Assembly (NCBI GenBank): GCA_963695085.1
Contig: CAVOFV010000008.1
Span: 248,001 to 312,000 of the forward strand
Direction: 5' to 3'
Length of the DNA: 64,000 bases
From: SG8-30 sp963695085
GTDB taxonomy: Bacteria > Pseudomonadota > Gammaproteobacteria > Steroidobacterales > Steroidobacteraceae
Shown: piece after piece, positions 31,961-40,800 of the stretch
How positions within the stretch are numbered: the first letter of the stretch is position 1
How the letters are laid out: the number at the start of each line of letters is the position of its first letter
Position numbers and translations under genes: made by a program
Notes under the pieces: generated by a model
What the model was told of the DNA's origin: nothing
The model's database searches: none
Seen by the model: the letters and a program-made list of their open reading frames with translations, nothing else

Positions 31961-33600
31961 TTTCCTTTCCGGTCACCCGCCGCCTGATCGGCATCCAGCG
32001 CGTGCTGGTGCGGCATGGCCTCGACGAATACGTGCGCGCAACGCACCTGTACCGGCCGCTGCGTTTCCTGTTCTACCTGTCGCCCTGGACCTGGTTCACG
32101 CGCAGCAAGGGCGCGACGCGCGCCGAGCGGCTACGGCTGGCGCTGGAGGAGCTCGGCCCGATCTTCATCAAGTTCGGGCAGGCGCTGTCCACGCGCCGCG
32201 ACCTGCTGCCGCCGGATATCGCGGACGAACTGGCGAAGCTGCAGGACCGCGTGCCGCCGTTCAGCGGGCGTGCCGCGCGCGAGCAGGTCGAGCGCGCGCT
32301 CGGCAAGCCGGTCGGCGAGCTGTTCTCGTCATTCGACGAAGCCCCGCTGGCCGCCGCGTCCATTGCGCAGGTGCATGCGGCCAGCCTCGGCGACGGCCGC
32401 GAGGTCGTCGTCAAGGTGCTCAGGCCCGGCATGCGCAAGGCCATCGTCCGCGACCTGGAGGTGCTCTATTCGCTGGCCGGGCTGGCGACCCGCTACTGGA
32501 CCGAGTCGCGGCGTCTGCGGCCCGTCGAAGTCGTGGCCGAATACGAGAAGACGGTCCTCGACGAACTCGACCTGATGCGCGAAGCGGGCAACGCGTCGCA
32601 GCTGCGGCGCAACTTCGGCGACTCGCCGCTGCTGCACGTCCCGGAGGTCCACTGGGACCTGTGCCGCAGGGACGTCATGGTCATGGAGCGGATCCGCGGT
32701 GTGCCGATCTCCGAGACCGAGCGGTTGCGCGCGGCCGGCACCGACATCCGGAAGCTGGCCGAAAACGGCGTGACGATCTTCTTCACGCAGGTGTTCGACC
32801 ACAACTTTTTCCACGCCGACATGCACCCGGGCAACATCTTCGTGGATGTCAGTGACCCGGCCAATCCGCGCTATGCCGCCGTGGACTTCGGCATCGTCGG
32901 CTCGCTCGAGCCGCGCGACCAGTTTTACCTGGCGGCCAATTTCCTGGCGTTTTTCGAGCGCGACTGGCGGCGCATCGCGGAGCTGCACATCGAGAGCGGC
33001 TGGATTCCGCCGCACACCCGCCTGAGCGAACTCGAGGCCGCGGTGCGAACCGTGTGCGAGCCGATCTTCAACAAGCCGCTGGCCGAGATTTCCTTCGGCC
33101 TCGTATTGCTGCGCCTGTTCGAGATCGCACGCCGCTTCGACATGCAGGTGCAGCCGCAGCTGATCCTGCTGCAGAAGACCCTGCTCAACATCGAGGGCCT
33201 CGGCCGGCAACTGTATCCCCAGCTCGACCTGTGGAAGACCGCCAGGCCCATCCTGCGCCGGTGGATGACCGAGCGCGTCGGCCCGGAAGCCTTCGCGCAA
33301 GGCCTGCGCGATCATTGGCCGGACCTGGCCGAGTCGCTCAAGATGCTGCCGGTCGTGCTGCAGCGGGCCGTCCGGCACGCCTATGAAGACGACTTCAGGG
33401 TGCGCACGGAGTCCGCGTCGGTGGACGCGCTGCGCGCCGAACTGCGCGCGGGCGCGGCGCGGCGCAACGCGCTGCTGGCCGCGGCCACAGCCTTCCTGGG
33501 CGGCACCGTCTGGCTCGCGCTGGCGACGCAACCAGAGTGGATTGGCTGGCTGCTGACGGCCGGCGGCGGCGTCTGGGCCGTCGCGCGGCTGCGGGGCTAG
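31957..33600 (+). CDS. ubiB: Atypical kinase/ATPase UbiB
   Basis: ADCK/ABC1-family protein needed for ubiquinone synthesis. The 547-residue protein shows the family KxGQ motif (FIKFGQALSTRRDLLPPDIADEL), the Ala-rich nucleotide loop AAASIAQVHAA, the catalytic loop FFHADMHPGN and metal-binding VDFGIVGSLEPRDQ. Two C-terminal helices (after about residue 505) anchor it in the membrane. It is translated in coupling with ubiJ (ATGA overlap) and closes the + strand run. Confidence 0.96.
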   Translation: MISFPVTRRLIGIQRVLVRHGLDEYVRATHLYRPLRFLFYLSPWTWFTRSKGATRAERLRLALEELGPIFIKFGQALSTRRDLLPPDIADELAKLQDRVPPFSGRAAREQVERALGKPVGELFSSFDEAPLAAASIAQVHAASLGDGREVVVKVLRPGMRKAIVRDLEVLYSLAGLATRYWTESRRLRPVEVVAEYEKTVLDELDLMREAGNASQLRRNFGDSPLLHVPEVHWDLCRRDVMVMERIRGVPISETERLRAAGTDIRKLAENGVTIFFTQVFDHNFFHADMHPGNIFVDVSDPANPRYAAVDFGIVGSLEPRDQFYLAANFLAFFERDWRRIAELHIESGWIPPHTRLSELEAAVRTVCEPIFNKPLAEISFGLVLLRLFEIARRFDMQVQPQLILLQKTLLNIEGLGRQLYPQLDLWKTARPILRRWMTERVGPEAFAQGLRDHWPDLAESLKMLPVVLQRAVRHAYEDDFRVRTESASVDALRAELRAGAARRNALLAAATAFLGGTVWLALATQPEWIGWLLTAGGGVWAVARLRG

Positions 33601-33621
33601 TCTGCCAGGCCGGCGGCGCCG

Positions 33622-33936
33622 TCAGCGGTGTGGCCACTCCCGGCCGCACTGCCAGCAGACCGCGAACTGCCCTTCGCTTCGCTCACCGCAGCCGGCGCAG
33701 GTCCATGGCGTCTCGTCCGCCGTGTCGCCGTGCAGGGCTTCCTCGACCAGCTCGCGCGCGCGCGCCGCGTCAAGCTCGGCCGCCCACAGCTCGGGCCACG
33801 TCTCGAGGAACGGGATCTCGCCGACGCCGCCGGCCAGCCGCTGGTTGCGCAGCTCCGTCTGCACGCCCGCCGCCTCGAGCATGTTCTTGATGTGCGTCAC
33901 CTGGACGACCGATTCGGCGGTGTAGACACGCTTCAC
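33622..33936 (-). CDS. DUF2007 protein with C-terminal zinc ribbon
   Basis: A 104-residue protein. The N-terminal part (KRVYTAESVVQVTHIKNMLEAAGVQTELRNQ) matches DUF2007, a ferredoxin-like putative signal-transducing domain. The end has two CxxC knuckles (CAGCGERSEGQFAVCWQCG), a likely zinc ribbon. I chose the GTG at 33936 because a GGGGGG ribosome site lies just before it; an ATG at 33972 is the alternative. It converges with ubiB. The function is not known. Confidence 0.85.
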   Translation of the reverse strand: MKRVYTAESVVQVTHIKNMLEAAGVQTELRNQRLAGGVGEIPFLETWPELWAAELDAARARELVEEALHGDTADETPWTCAGCGERSEGQFAVCWQCGREWPHR

Positions 33937-34074
33937 GAATTCCCCCCTGTGGCCCGGCACGGCATCGCTCATTTGCCAGGCGGTCGGCAACCACGACCAT
34001 TCCCGCGCCGCCCTGCGGCAGGCCGCGCATCGGGCTATGCTACGCGCCTCAACCGTTCCGGACCGGAGTTGCAC

Positions 34075-35511
34075 ATGACCCGCCTGTCCCGTGCCCGCCT
34101 TGCTGCGCTGCTCGTTGTCGCGCTCTGTGCCACTTCCGCACGGGCCGATGACGCCGGCATCAGCGCCTTCCTGGCCGCCCGCGAAGCCCGCGATACGGAG
34201 ATCGCGCGGGCCATCTGGGGCTGGGCCGAGGTTGGCTACCAGGAAAGACAGAGTTCGGCGCTATTGCAGGGTGAACTCGCAGCGGCCGGCTTCACTGTGC
34301 AGGCTGGCGTGGCCGGCATGCCGACCGCTTTTGTTGCGAGCTGGGGCCAGGGCGGTCCGGTCATCGGCATGCTGGCGGAATTTGACGCGCTGCCCGGCAT
34401 CACGCAGGACGCGCTGCCCCGCCGCACGCTGTTGCCCGACAAGACCAGCGGCCACGCCTGCGGCCATCACCTGTTGGGCGCGGCCTCGGTGTCAGCGGCG
34501 ATCGCGCTGCGCGACTGGCTCGAGCGCAGCGGACGGCCCGGCACCATACGGCTCTACGGCACGCCTGCGGAGGAAGGCGGCGACGGCAAGGTCTACATGG
34601 TGCGCGCCGGGCTCTTCGAAGGCGTGGACGCCGTACTGCACTGGCACCCGTCCGACGTGAACGCCGTGTCGCCCGGCCGGTCGCTCGCCAACAAGAAGGC
34701 CAAGTTCCGCTTCCACGGCCTGTCCGCCCACGCCTCGGGCGCACCGCACCGCGGCCGCTCGGCGCTCGACGGCGTCGAGGCGATGAACTACATGGTCAAC
34801 CTGATGCGCGAGCACGTGCCGTCCGATGCGCGGATTCACTACGTCATCACGAGCGGCGGCGGGGCGCCGAACGTCGTGCCGGACTTCGCCGAGGCGTTCT
34901 ACTACGTGCGCCACCCGGACACGCGCGTCGTCGAGTCCATCTTCCAGCGCGTGCTGCAAGCCGCGAACGGCGCCGCGCTCGGCACGGGCACGACGGTCGA
35001 GCATGAATTGATCGGCGGCGTACACGACCTGTTGCCGAACGAGACCCTCAGCCGCGTGATGTACGAGCACCTGAAGGCGGTCGGCGGGGTCCAGTACTCA
35101 GCCGAGGACCAGGCCTTCGCCCGGGAACTGTACCCAAGCCTGGGCAATTCAGGCGCGCCCCTCGGGTCACAGGCCGAGGTCCAGGAATTCGGCTACGAAC
35201 GCCCCGGTGTCGGCTCCACCGATGTCGCCGACATCAGCTGGAACGTGCCCACGGCGGGCCTGCGAACGGCAACCTGGGTGCCAGGCACGCCCGCGCACAG
35301 CTGGCAGGCCGTCGCGGCGGGCGGCACCCCGATCGGCTTCAAGGGCATGCACGTGGCGGCGCGTACGCTGGCGCTGACCGGCATGGAACTATTCCAGCGC
35401 CCGGACCTGCTGGCCGCCGCGCGTGTCGAGCTCGACGGGCGCCGCGGCCCGGACTTCAGGTACGCCCCGGTCGTCGGCGACCGTGAACCGCCGCTCGACT
35501 ACCGGGACTGA
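34075..35511 (+). CDS. Exported M20-family amidohydrolase (AbgB/HipO-like)
   Basis: Metal-dependent amidohydrolase with a Sec signal peptide (cut near ARA, about residue 23), so it should act in the periplasm. The 478-residue protein has the M20 metal-site blocks MLAEFDALPG, GHACGHHLLG and GTPAEEGGDGK, then HWHPSD, and the dimerisation-domain block GLSAHASGAPHRGRSALD. The AbgB-like group cleaves p-aminobenzoyl-glutamate or N-acyl amino acids; the substrate here is unknown. GGAG precedes the ATG at 34075. It converges on trpA with only nine bases between the stops. Confidence 0.92.
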   Translation: MTRLSRARLAALLVVALCATSARADDAGISAFLAAREARDTEIARAIWGWAEVGYQERQSSALLQGELAAAGFTVQAGVAGMPTAFVASWGQGGPVIGMLAEFDALPGITQDALPRRTLLPDKTSGHACGHHLLGAASVSAAIALRDWLERSGRPGTIRLYGTPAEEGGDGKVYMVRAGLFEGVDAVLHWHPSDVNAVSPGRSLANKKAKFRFHGLSAHASGAPHRGRSALDGVEAMNYMVNLMREHVPSDARIHYVITSGGGAPNVVPDFAEAFYYVRHPDTRVVESIFQRVLQAANGAALGTGTTVEHELIGGVHDLLPNETLSRVMYEHLKAVGGVQYSAEDQAFARELYPSLGNSGAPLGSQAEVQEFGYERPGVGSTDVADISWNVPTAGLRTATWVPGTPAHSWQAVAAGGTPIGFKGMHVAARTLALTGMELFQRPDLLAAARVELDGRRGPDFRYAPVVGDREPPLDYRD

Positions 35512-35520
35512 GCCGGGCGT

Positions 35521-36297
35521 TCAGCCTGCACGCAGACCGCGCAGGAACGCGGCGGGATCCTCGCCGCGCTCTAGCGCCTCGACCAGTGCGGAGCCGACCA
35601 CGACGCCATCGACGTGGCCGGCCAGTCGCGCGACCTGCTCACGGCGGCGGATGCCGAAGCCGGCGCATACCGGCACGCGGGAGACGGCGCGGACCCGGTC
35701 AAGGTACTCGAGCACGTCGTCCGGCACGGCCACGTCGCGGCCAGTCGTTCCGGTCATGGTCACCGCGTAGACGAAACCCGTGGACGCCTCGCACAGCATC
35801 TCCAGCCGGCCGGACGGCGTCACGGGCGTGACCATCTGCACCATCGCCAGTCCCTCCGCTGCAAGCGCCCCGCGGATCGCCTCGCCTTCTTCATACGGCA
35901 GGTCCGGGATGATGAAGCCGCCGACGCCGGCGTCGCGCGCCGCGGCCGGCAGGCGATCCAGTCCGTACGCCAGCAGCGGATTCAGGTAGCTCATCAGCAG
36001 CAGCGGCGCGCGCGGCCGCGCCGGCATCGAGCGCAGCGACTCGAGTATCCATGCCAGCGTCACTCCTTGCGCCAGCGCGGCATGGCTCGAGCGCTGGATG
36101 GTCATGCCATCGGCCATCGGGTCGGAGAACGGCACGCCGATCTCGACGACGTCCGCCGTGTCGCCGACCGCACGCAACTGGCTCGCGAACCCGTCGCGAC
36201 CGGGGAAGCCGGCCGTCAGGAACCCGACCAGCGCCGGTTGCCCGTCGCCCGCGGCGGCGCGAATGGCGCCACTGATCGCCTCGCCCGGACTGTTCAC
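35521..36297 (-). CDS. trpA: Tryptophan synthase alpha subunit
   Basis: Cleaves indole-3-glycerol phosphate to indole and glyceraldehyde 3-phosphate. The 258-residue TIM barrel has both catalytic acids (EIGVPFSDPMADG and, further on, the Asp in IPDLPYEEGE) and the phosphate site GFGIRRREQV. I chose the GTG at 36297, one base into the trpB stop and preceded by GGAGG; a longer in-frame extension is Arg-rich and lies inside trpB. It is the last gene of the trp operon. No terminator fits in the nine bases before the convergent peptidase stop. Confidence 0.96.
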   Translation of the reverse strand: MNSPGEAISGAIRAAAGDGQPALVGFLTAGFPGRDGFASQLRAVGDTADVVEIGVPFSDPMADGMTIQRSSHAALAQGVTLAWILESLRSMPARPRAPLLLMSYLNPLLAYGLDRLPAAARDAGVGGFIIPDLPYEEGEAIRGALAAEGLAMVQMVTPVTPSGRLEMLCEASTGFVYAVTMTGTTGRDVAVPDDVLEYLDRVRAVSRVPVCAGFGIRRREQVARLAGHVDGVVVGSALVEALERGEDPAAFLRGLRAG

Positions 36298-37541
36298 TAC
36301 GCGCCTCCGTGCAGGGTCTTCTGCAAGGTCGGCATGTCCTTGTCGCCGCGCCCCGACAGGCCTATCAGGATGCGCCCGCCCGGGTTGCCCGCCGCCCAGC
36401 GCCGCGCCCCGGCAAGGGCGTGCGCGGTCTCGATGGCTGGCAGGATGCCTTCGGCCCGGCAGCATTCGGCCAGCGCGTCGAGCGCCTCTTCGTCGCTCGC
36501 TTCCGCATAGGTGACGCGGCCGATCGCGCACAGCAGCGCGTGCTCCGGACCCACGCCGGAGTAGTCGAGCCCGGCCGACACCGAGTGCGTCTCCTGAACC
36601 TGGCCGTGCTCGTCCTGCAGCATCATGGTGTAGCTGCCCTGCAGCACGCCGGGCCGGCCGTGTGCCAGCGTCGCCGCATTGTCGCCAAGCCCTGGCCCGC
36701 GCCCGCCGGCTTCGACGCCGAGCAGTGCCACGGACGTGTCGGCCAGGAACGGATGGAACAGGCCGATGGCGTTGGACCCACCGCCGACACAGGCCACGGC
36801 CAGGTCGGGCAGGCCGCCAGCGAACTCGAGCATCTGGCTGCGCGCCTCGCGCCCGATCACCGACTGCAACTCACGCACGAGGTACGGATAGGGATGCGGA
36901 CCGACCGCCGAGCCAAGCAGGTAATAGGTTTCCATCGGATCCGAGACCCAGTCGCGCAACGCCTCGTCGATCGCCGCGCGCAAGGTGCGGTCGCCCGCCG
37001 TCACCGGCACGACCTGCGCGCCGAGCAGTTGCATGCGCCCGACGTTCGGCGCCTGTCTCTCGCAATCCACCTCGCCCATGTAGACGACGCACGGCAGGCC
37101 GAGTCGCGCACAGGCCGCCGCGCTCGCGACGCCGTGCTGGCCCGCGCCCGTTTCCGCCACGACGCGGGCCGCGCCCAACCGCCTTGCCAGCAGCGCCTGG
37201 CCGACGGCGTTGTTGATCTTGTGCGCGCCGGTGTGCGCCAGGTCCTCGCGCTTCAACCACACCTCGGCGCCCCATCGCTTCGACAACCCGCCCGCGTAGG
37301 TCAGCGCAGTCGGCCGTCCGGCCCAGCCCTGCAACTCCGCCAGGTATTCCTGCTGGAAATCGTGCGCGTGCAGCCAGCGCTTAACGCCCGCCTCGAGGCG
37401 CTCGAGCGCGGGCACCAGCGTCTCGGGCACGTACCGGCCGCCGAACGGCCCGAAACGGCCACGGCTGTCCGGCAAGGCGCCAAGCGCCTCCAGTTCGAGC
37501 AGCCTCGTCGCCTCGGCCGGCGCGATCGCGTGATCCATCAT
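36297..37541 (-). CDS. trpB: Tryptophan synthase beta subunit
   Basis: PLP enzyme that joins indole to serine. The 414-residue protein has the PLP lysine in REDLAHTGAHKINNA, the GAGQHG loop, the glycine-rich phosphate loop CVGGGSNAIG and the ending LIGLSGRGDKD. It is the standard TrpB1 form that pairs with TrpA. Two adjacent ATG codons begin the gene; the first overlaps the trpF stop. The final codon shares one base with the trpA start, so the operon is coupled here. Confidence 0.97.
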   Translation of the reverse strand: MMDHAIAPAEATRLLELEALGALPDSRGRFGPFGGRYVPETLVPALERLEAGVKRWLHAHDFQQEYLAELQGWAGRPTALTYAGGLSKRWGAEVWLKREDLAHTGAHKINNAVGQALLARRLGAARVVAETGAGQHGVASAAACARLGLPCVVYMGEVDCERQAPNVGRMQLLGAQVVPVTAGDRTLRAAIDEALRDWVSDPMETYYLLGSAVGPHPYPYLVRELQSVIGREARSQMLEFAGGLPDLAVACVGGGSNAIGLFHPFLADTSVALLGVEAGGRGPGLGDNAATLAHGRPGVLQGSYTMMLQDEHGQVQETHSVSAGLDYSGVGPEHALLCAIGRVTYAEASDEEALDALAECCRAEGILPAIETAHALAGARRWAAGNPGGRILIGLSGRGDKDMPTLQKTLHGGA

Positions 37542-38134
37542 TCCGCTCCCGCGGCCGCACGCGCGGCCATCACGAATTCTCGCACCCGGCGCGGGTCCTT
37601 GCGCCCGGGCGCCGATTCCACGCCGCTCGACACGTCCACGCCATAGGGCCGCACCGCCTTGACCGCCGCCGCAACGCTGGCCGGCGTCAGCCCGCCGCCC
37701 AGGATCAGCTGCGTACCGCGCGCCCAGGCCCTGGCCAGCGACCAGTCTGCCACCTGGCCGGCGCCGCTCCGTTCGCCCTCAAACAGCAGCCGCGGGGGCG
37801 GCGATTGCAGAGGTCCGCCGCCGCGGTACACGGGCCAGCGCTGCACGGCTGCGGGCACGCCTACCGACCCGAAATCCGTGGCATCGCTCTGCCACGCGTC
37901 CGGACGCAGCGCGGCCAGCACCTCATCGACCAGCCGCTGGTCCGGGTGCAGGGTCACCGCCACGCTGGTCATCGATCGCGGCAGACGCGCGGCCAGCGCC
38001 GCGGCGAGCGCCGGCGTCATGTTGCGGGGCGACGGTGCATGGAACACGAAGCCGACGGCGTCGGCGCCGGCCTCGATGGCGGCCTCGAGCCCGGCCTGGT
38101 CCGTAACGCCGCAGATCTTCACGAACAGGTTCAT
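37538..38134 (-). CDS. trpF: Phosphoribosylanthranilate isomerase
   Basis: Amadori rearrangement of phosphoribosylanthranilate, the step between TrpD and TrpC. The 198-residue TIM barrel has the catalytic Cys in VKICGVTDQAGLEAA, the acid in RWPVYRG-region strand 5 and the phosphate-binding end PYGVDVSSGVESAPGRKDP. It is unfused, with both ends overlapping trpC and trpB by four bases. This is the authentic pathway copy; a second TrpF-like gene lies at 23443-24159. Confidence 0.96.
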   Translation of the reverse strand: MNLFVKICGVTDQAGLEAAIEAGADAVGFVFHAPSPRNMTPALAAALAARLPRSMTSVAVTLHPDQRLVDEVLAALRPDAWQSDATDFGSVGVPAAVQRWPVYRGGGPLQSPPPRLLFEGERSGAGQVADWSLARAWARGTQLILGGGLTPASVAAAVKAVRPYGVDVSSGVESAPGRKDPRRVREFVMAARAAAGAE

Positions 38135-39192
38135 CGCAAAGCCGCCCGGCCGGCCGCCAGCATGGCAGCAAGCAATGCGCCGGAATCCGGGGCCCGCATC
38201 AGTGCACTGCCGACCAGCGCCATGTCGTAGCCGGCTTGGGCGACACGCACCGCGTCAGCCGGCGTCGACAGGCCGCTCTCTGCGACACGCGGACATGCCT
38301 TCGGCAGGTGCGGCGCAAGTTCGACGAGCCGGTCCGGCACGACCGCGAGCGTCTGCAGGTCGCGGCTGTTGACGCCGACCAGCAGTGACGCGGCCTGGCT
38401 GCCGGCACCGCCGCTTGTCGCGTCCGAGGTGGCGAGGGCGCCCCTGAGCGTAGCGTCAAATCGCGCAGCGAGGGGGCGCCCCGCCGGATCCCGGACGCGA
38501 CTCTGGTCCGGTCCGTTCGCAACGCGCGCGCGGGCCGGATCCGGTCGGGCCCCCGCTCCGCTCGCTCCACTCAAAGTCGCTCGCTCCGGGGGGGCGCGAC
38601 CACCTGGCCCGCGCGTCCCGCTCGCAGCGTGGCGGGCGACGAGACCAACGGCGAGTTCCAGGTCCGCTTCATCGAACGCCTCCAGCAACACGAACAGTCC
38701 CAGCTCACGCGCGCAATCGAGCATCTCCCCGAGTTGCGGCGGCGCCAGCATGCGCACGATCAGGAGCGCGCCGCCGGCGCCCGCCGCGCGCGCCTCGTAC
38801 AACTGGTAAGGGTCGACCAGGAAATCCTTGCGCATGGCCGGCACCCCGGTGCCCGCCAGAGCCAGAGCCGCCTCCTGCAGGTGTTCGAGCGAGCCTTCGA
38901 AGCGCTCGGGTTCGGTCAGCACCGACACCGCGACGGCGCCCGCCGCGGCGTAGACCGACACGCGCCGCCCGATGTCGCTGTCCGCACTGGACAAGGCGCC
39001 CTGCGACGGCGAGCGCAGTTTCAGCTCCGCGATCACGTCGAAGCCGCCAGCGTGGCGCAGTGCTGGCGGTTGCGGCCGGTCAACGCAGCGCCGGCGCAGC
39101 GCTGCCAGTGGCTCGCGTGCCATGGCCTGCGCCACGCGCGTCCGGCTGCCCGCCGCCATGTCGTCGAGGAAGCCCGCCACGTCAGCGGCCAC
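38131..39192 (-). CDS. trpC: Indole-3-glycerol phosphate synthase with an 83-residue insertion
   Basis: Closes the indole ring to give indole-3-glycerol phosphate. Family blocks are intact: AELKLRSPSQG, VSVLTEPERFEGSLEHL, PAMRKDFLVDPYQLYEARAAG, LLVGVNSRDLQT, PRVAESGLSTPADA and LVGSALMR. Between EAFDEADLELAVGLV and LLVGVNSRD there is about 83 extra residues, rich in Arg, Ala, Pro and Gly, so the protein is about 353 residues instead of about 265-270. The insertion falls in the loop between helix 5 and strand 6, on the face away from the active site. The start is uncertain: GTG 39192, GTG 39180 and ATG 39159 are all possible. Confidence 0.9.
   Translation of the reverse strand: MAADVAGFLDDMAAGSRTRVAQAMAREPLAALRRRCVDRPQPPALRHAGGFDVIAELKLRSPSQGALSSADSDIGRRVSVYAAAGAVAVSVLTEPERFEGSLEHLQEAALALAGTGVPAMRKDFLVDPYQLYEARAAGAGGALLIVRMLAPPQLGEMLDCARELGLFVLLEAFDEADLELAVGLVARHAASGTRGPGGRAPPERATLSGASGAGARPDPARARVANGPDQSRVRDPAGRPLAARFDATLRGALATSDATSGGAGSQAASLLVGVNSRDLQTLAVVPDRLVELAPHLPKACPRVAESGLSTPADAVRVAQAGYDMALVGSALMRAPDSGALLAAMLAAGRAALR
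38386..38637. repeat. In-frame palindrome-rich insertion inside trpC
   Basis: About 250 bases that add some 83 codons to trpC without breaking the frame. The segment holds short symmetric and repeated units: GGGCGCCCC at 38436-38444 and GGGGCGCCCC at 38473-38482; GCCGGATC twice (38483-38490, 38534-38541); GCTCGCTCC twice (38560-38568, 38579-38587); and an inverted pair of GCCCCCG / CGGGGGGC around the latter. The composition is more extreme than the flanks. It resembles a small protein-invading repeat; that reading is inference. The exact edges are uncertain by about 15 bases. Confidence 0.6.
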
Positions 39193-40210
39193 CGCCGAAC
39201 GCCGCCAGCTGCCCGAGCAGTCGCGCCGCGCGACCATCGTCGATGGCGGACGCCGCCGCGCGCGCCGCCTGCTGCGGGTCGCATTCGCGGCCCGTCACTT
39301 CCAGTGCCAGCGCCGCGCCCATCACCAGCGCATCGCGGTGCGCACCGCGAGCCTCGCCACGCAGCACGGCCATCAGCTCCGCGGCATTGTGTGCCGCGCC
39401 GGCACCGCGCAGTTCTTCCTCGGCGCAGGATGGCAGTCCGAAACCGGCCGCGTCACGCCGCTGTTCCGAAAAGTTGCCCGAGCAGACGTCGAGCAGCAGG
39501 AACGACGCGGCCGGCGTAGGCTCATCCCAGCCCGACGCACCGTGCACGACGAAGGCGCGTTCGACGGGCATGCCGCACAGCGCTTCCGCCATCAGCCGGG
39601 CCGCGTCCTCGCTCCAGGTCCCGATCACCGCGAACGGCGGCTGCGCGGGATTGGTGAGCGGCCCGAGCAGGTTGAACACGGTGCGCACGCCAAGCGCGGC
39701 GCGCACCGGCGCGATCGCCCTCATCGCCGGATGGTAATGCGGCGCAAACAGGAACGTGAAGCCGGTGGCCTTCAGGCAGCGACCCGCCGCGTCCTCGTCG
39801 AGCGGCAGCGCGAGCCCGATGGCTTCGAGTACGTCAGCACTGCCGCAGCGCGACGACACCGAGCGGTTGCCGTGCTTCGCCACGGGCACGCCGCAGGCGG
39901 CCGCCAGCAGCGCCGACCCCGTGGACAGGTTGTAGGAATGCGAACCGTCGCCGCCCGTGCCGACGATGTCCAGCAGCGGCAGCCCCGCCGGGATATCCGG
40001 ACGCCTCGCCAGCGAGCGCATGCCGCGGGCGAACCCGCGCAGTTCGGGTGCGCGCACGCCCTTGGCGCCGAGCGCCGCCAGCAGCCCTCCGGCGAGCGCC
40101 GGCGGCAGCGTTTCGTCTGTGAGGGCAAGCAGCAGCGCGTGGGCCTGCGGCTCCTGGAGGTCGGTGCCTGCGAGCAGGTCCGCCAGCGCCTCACGCACGA
40201 TCGCGCTCAT
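39182..40210 (-). CDS. trpD: Anthranilate phosphoribosyltransferase
   Basis: Transfers phosphoribose from PRPP to anthranilate. The 342-residue protein has the PRPP loop DIVGTGGDGSHSYNLST, the KHGNRSVSSRCGSADVLE block and FLFAPHYHPAMR, all hallmarks of TrpD. It is unfused from trpG. Its ATG overlaps the trpG stop by four bases and its end overlaps the trpC start, depending on which trpC start is used. Confidence 0.96.
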   Translation of the reverse strand: MSAIVREALADLLAGTDLQEPQAHALLLALTDETLPPALAGGLLAALGAKGVRAPELRGFARGMRSLARRPDIPAGLPLLDIVGTGGDGSHSYNLSTGSALLAAACGVPVAKHGNRSVSSRCGSADVLEAIGLALPLDEDAAGRCLKATGFTFLFAPHYHPAMRAIAPVRAALGVRTVFNLLGPLTNPAQPPFAVIGTWSEDAARLMAEALCGMPVERAFVVHGASGWDEPTPAASFLLLDVCSGNFSEQRRDAAGFGLPSCAEEELRGAGAAHNAAELMAVLRGEARGAHRDALVMGAALALEVTGRECDPQQAARAAASAIDDGRAARLLGQLAAFGGGR

Positions 40211-40800
40211 GAGGTGCCGCCGCTGCCCGTCAGCCCGAGGAAGTTGGCCAGCAGGCGCGGGCCATCGGGCGTGAGGATGCTTTCAGGATGGAACTGCACG
40301 CCCTCGACGGGCCAGTCCCGGTGGCGCACGCCCATGACCTCGCCCTCGGGCGTCCAGGCCGTGATCGACAGCGTGTCCGGCACGACATCGCGTTTTGCGA
40401 TCAACGAGTGGTAGCGGCCCGCCACCAGCGGGTCAGGCAGGCCGCTGAACACTCCCTGTCCATCGTGATGCACGGGTGACGTCTTGCCGTGCATGAGCCG
40501 GCCGGCCCGCACGACCTTGCCGCCAAACACCTCAACCAGCGCCTGGTGGCCCAGGCAGACGCCCAGCACCGGTATGTGACCGGAGAAGGTCCCGATCATC
40601 TGCCTGGACACGCCGGCGTCGCCGGGCGTGCCGGGACCCGGCGAGATGCACAGGTGGGTCGGCGCCAGCTCGCGGGCGCCGGCCACGGTGACCTCGTCGT
40701 TGCGCCGGACCAGCACTTCCGCGCCGAGCACGAGGAAGGCCTGCACCAGGTTGTAGGTGAAGGAGTCGTAGTTGTCGATCAGCAGCAGGCGGGGCGTCAC
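40207..40800 (-). CDS. trpG: Anthranilate synthase glutamine amidotransferase subunit
   Basis: Releases ammonia from glutamine for TrpE. The 197-residue class I amidotransferase has the opening LLIDNYDSFTYNLVQ, the SPGPGTP loop, the nucleophile Cys in VLGVCLGHQALVE and the late His/Glu pair in GVQFHPESILT. It could also serve p-aminobenzoate synthase (PabA), since proteobacterial TrpG is often shared. It is coupled to trpE and trpD by ATGA overlaps. Confidence 0.96.
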   Translation of the reverse strand: MTPRLLLIDNYDSFTYNLVQAFLVLGAEVLVRRNDEVTVAGARELAPTHLCISPGPGTPGDAGVSRQMIGTFSGHIPVLGVCLGHQALVEVFGGKVVRAGRLMHGKTSPVHHDGQGVFSGLPDPLVAGRYHSLIAKRDVVPDTLSITAWTPEGEVMGVRHRDWPVEGVQFHPESILTPDGPRLLANFLGLTGSGGTS

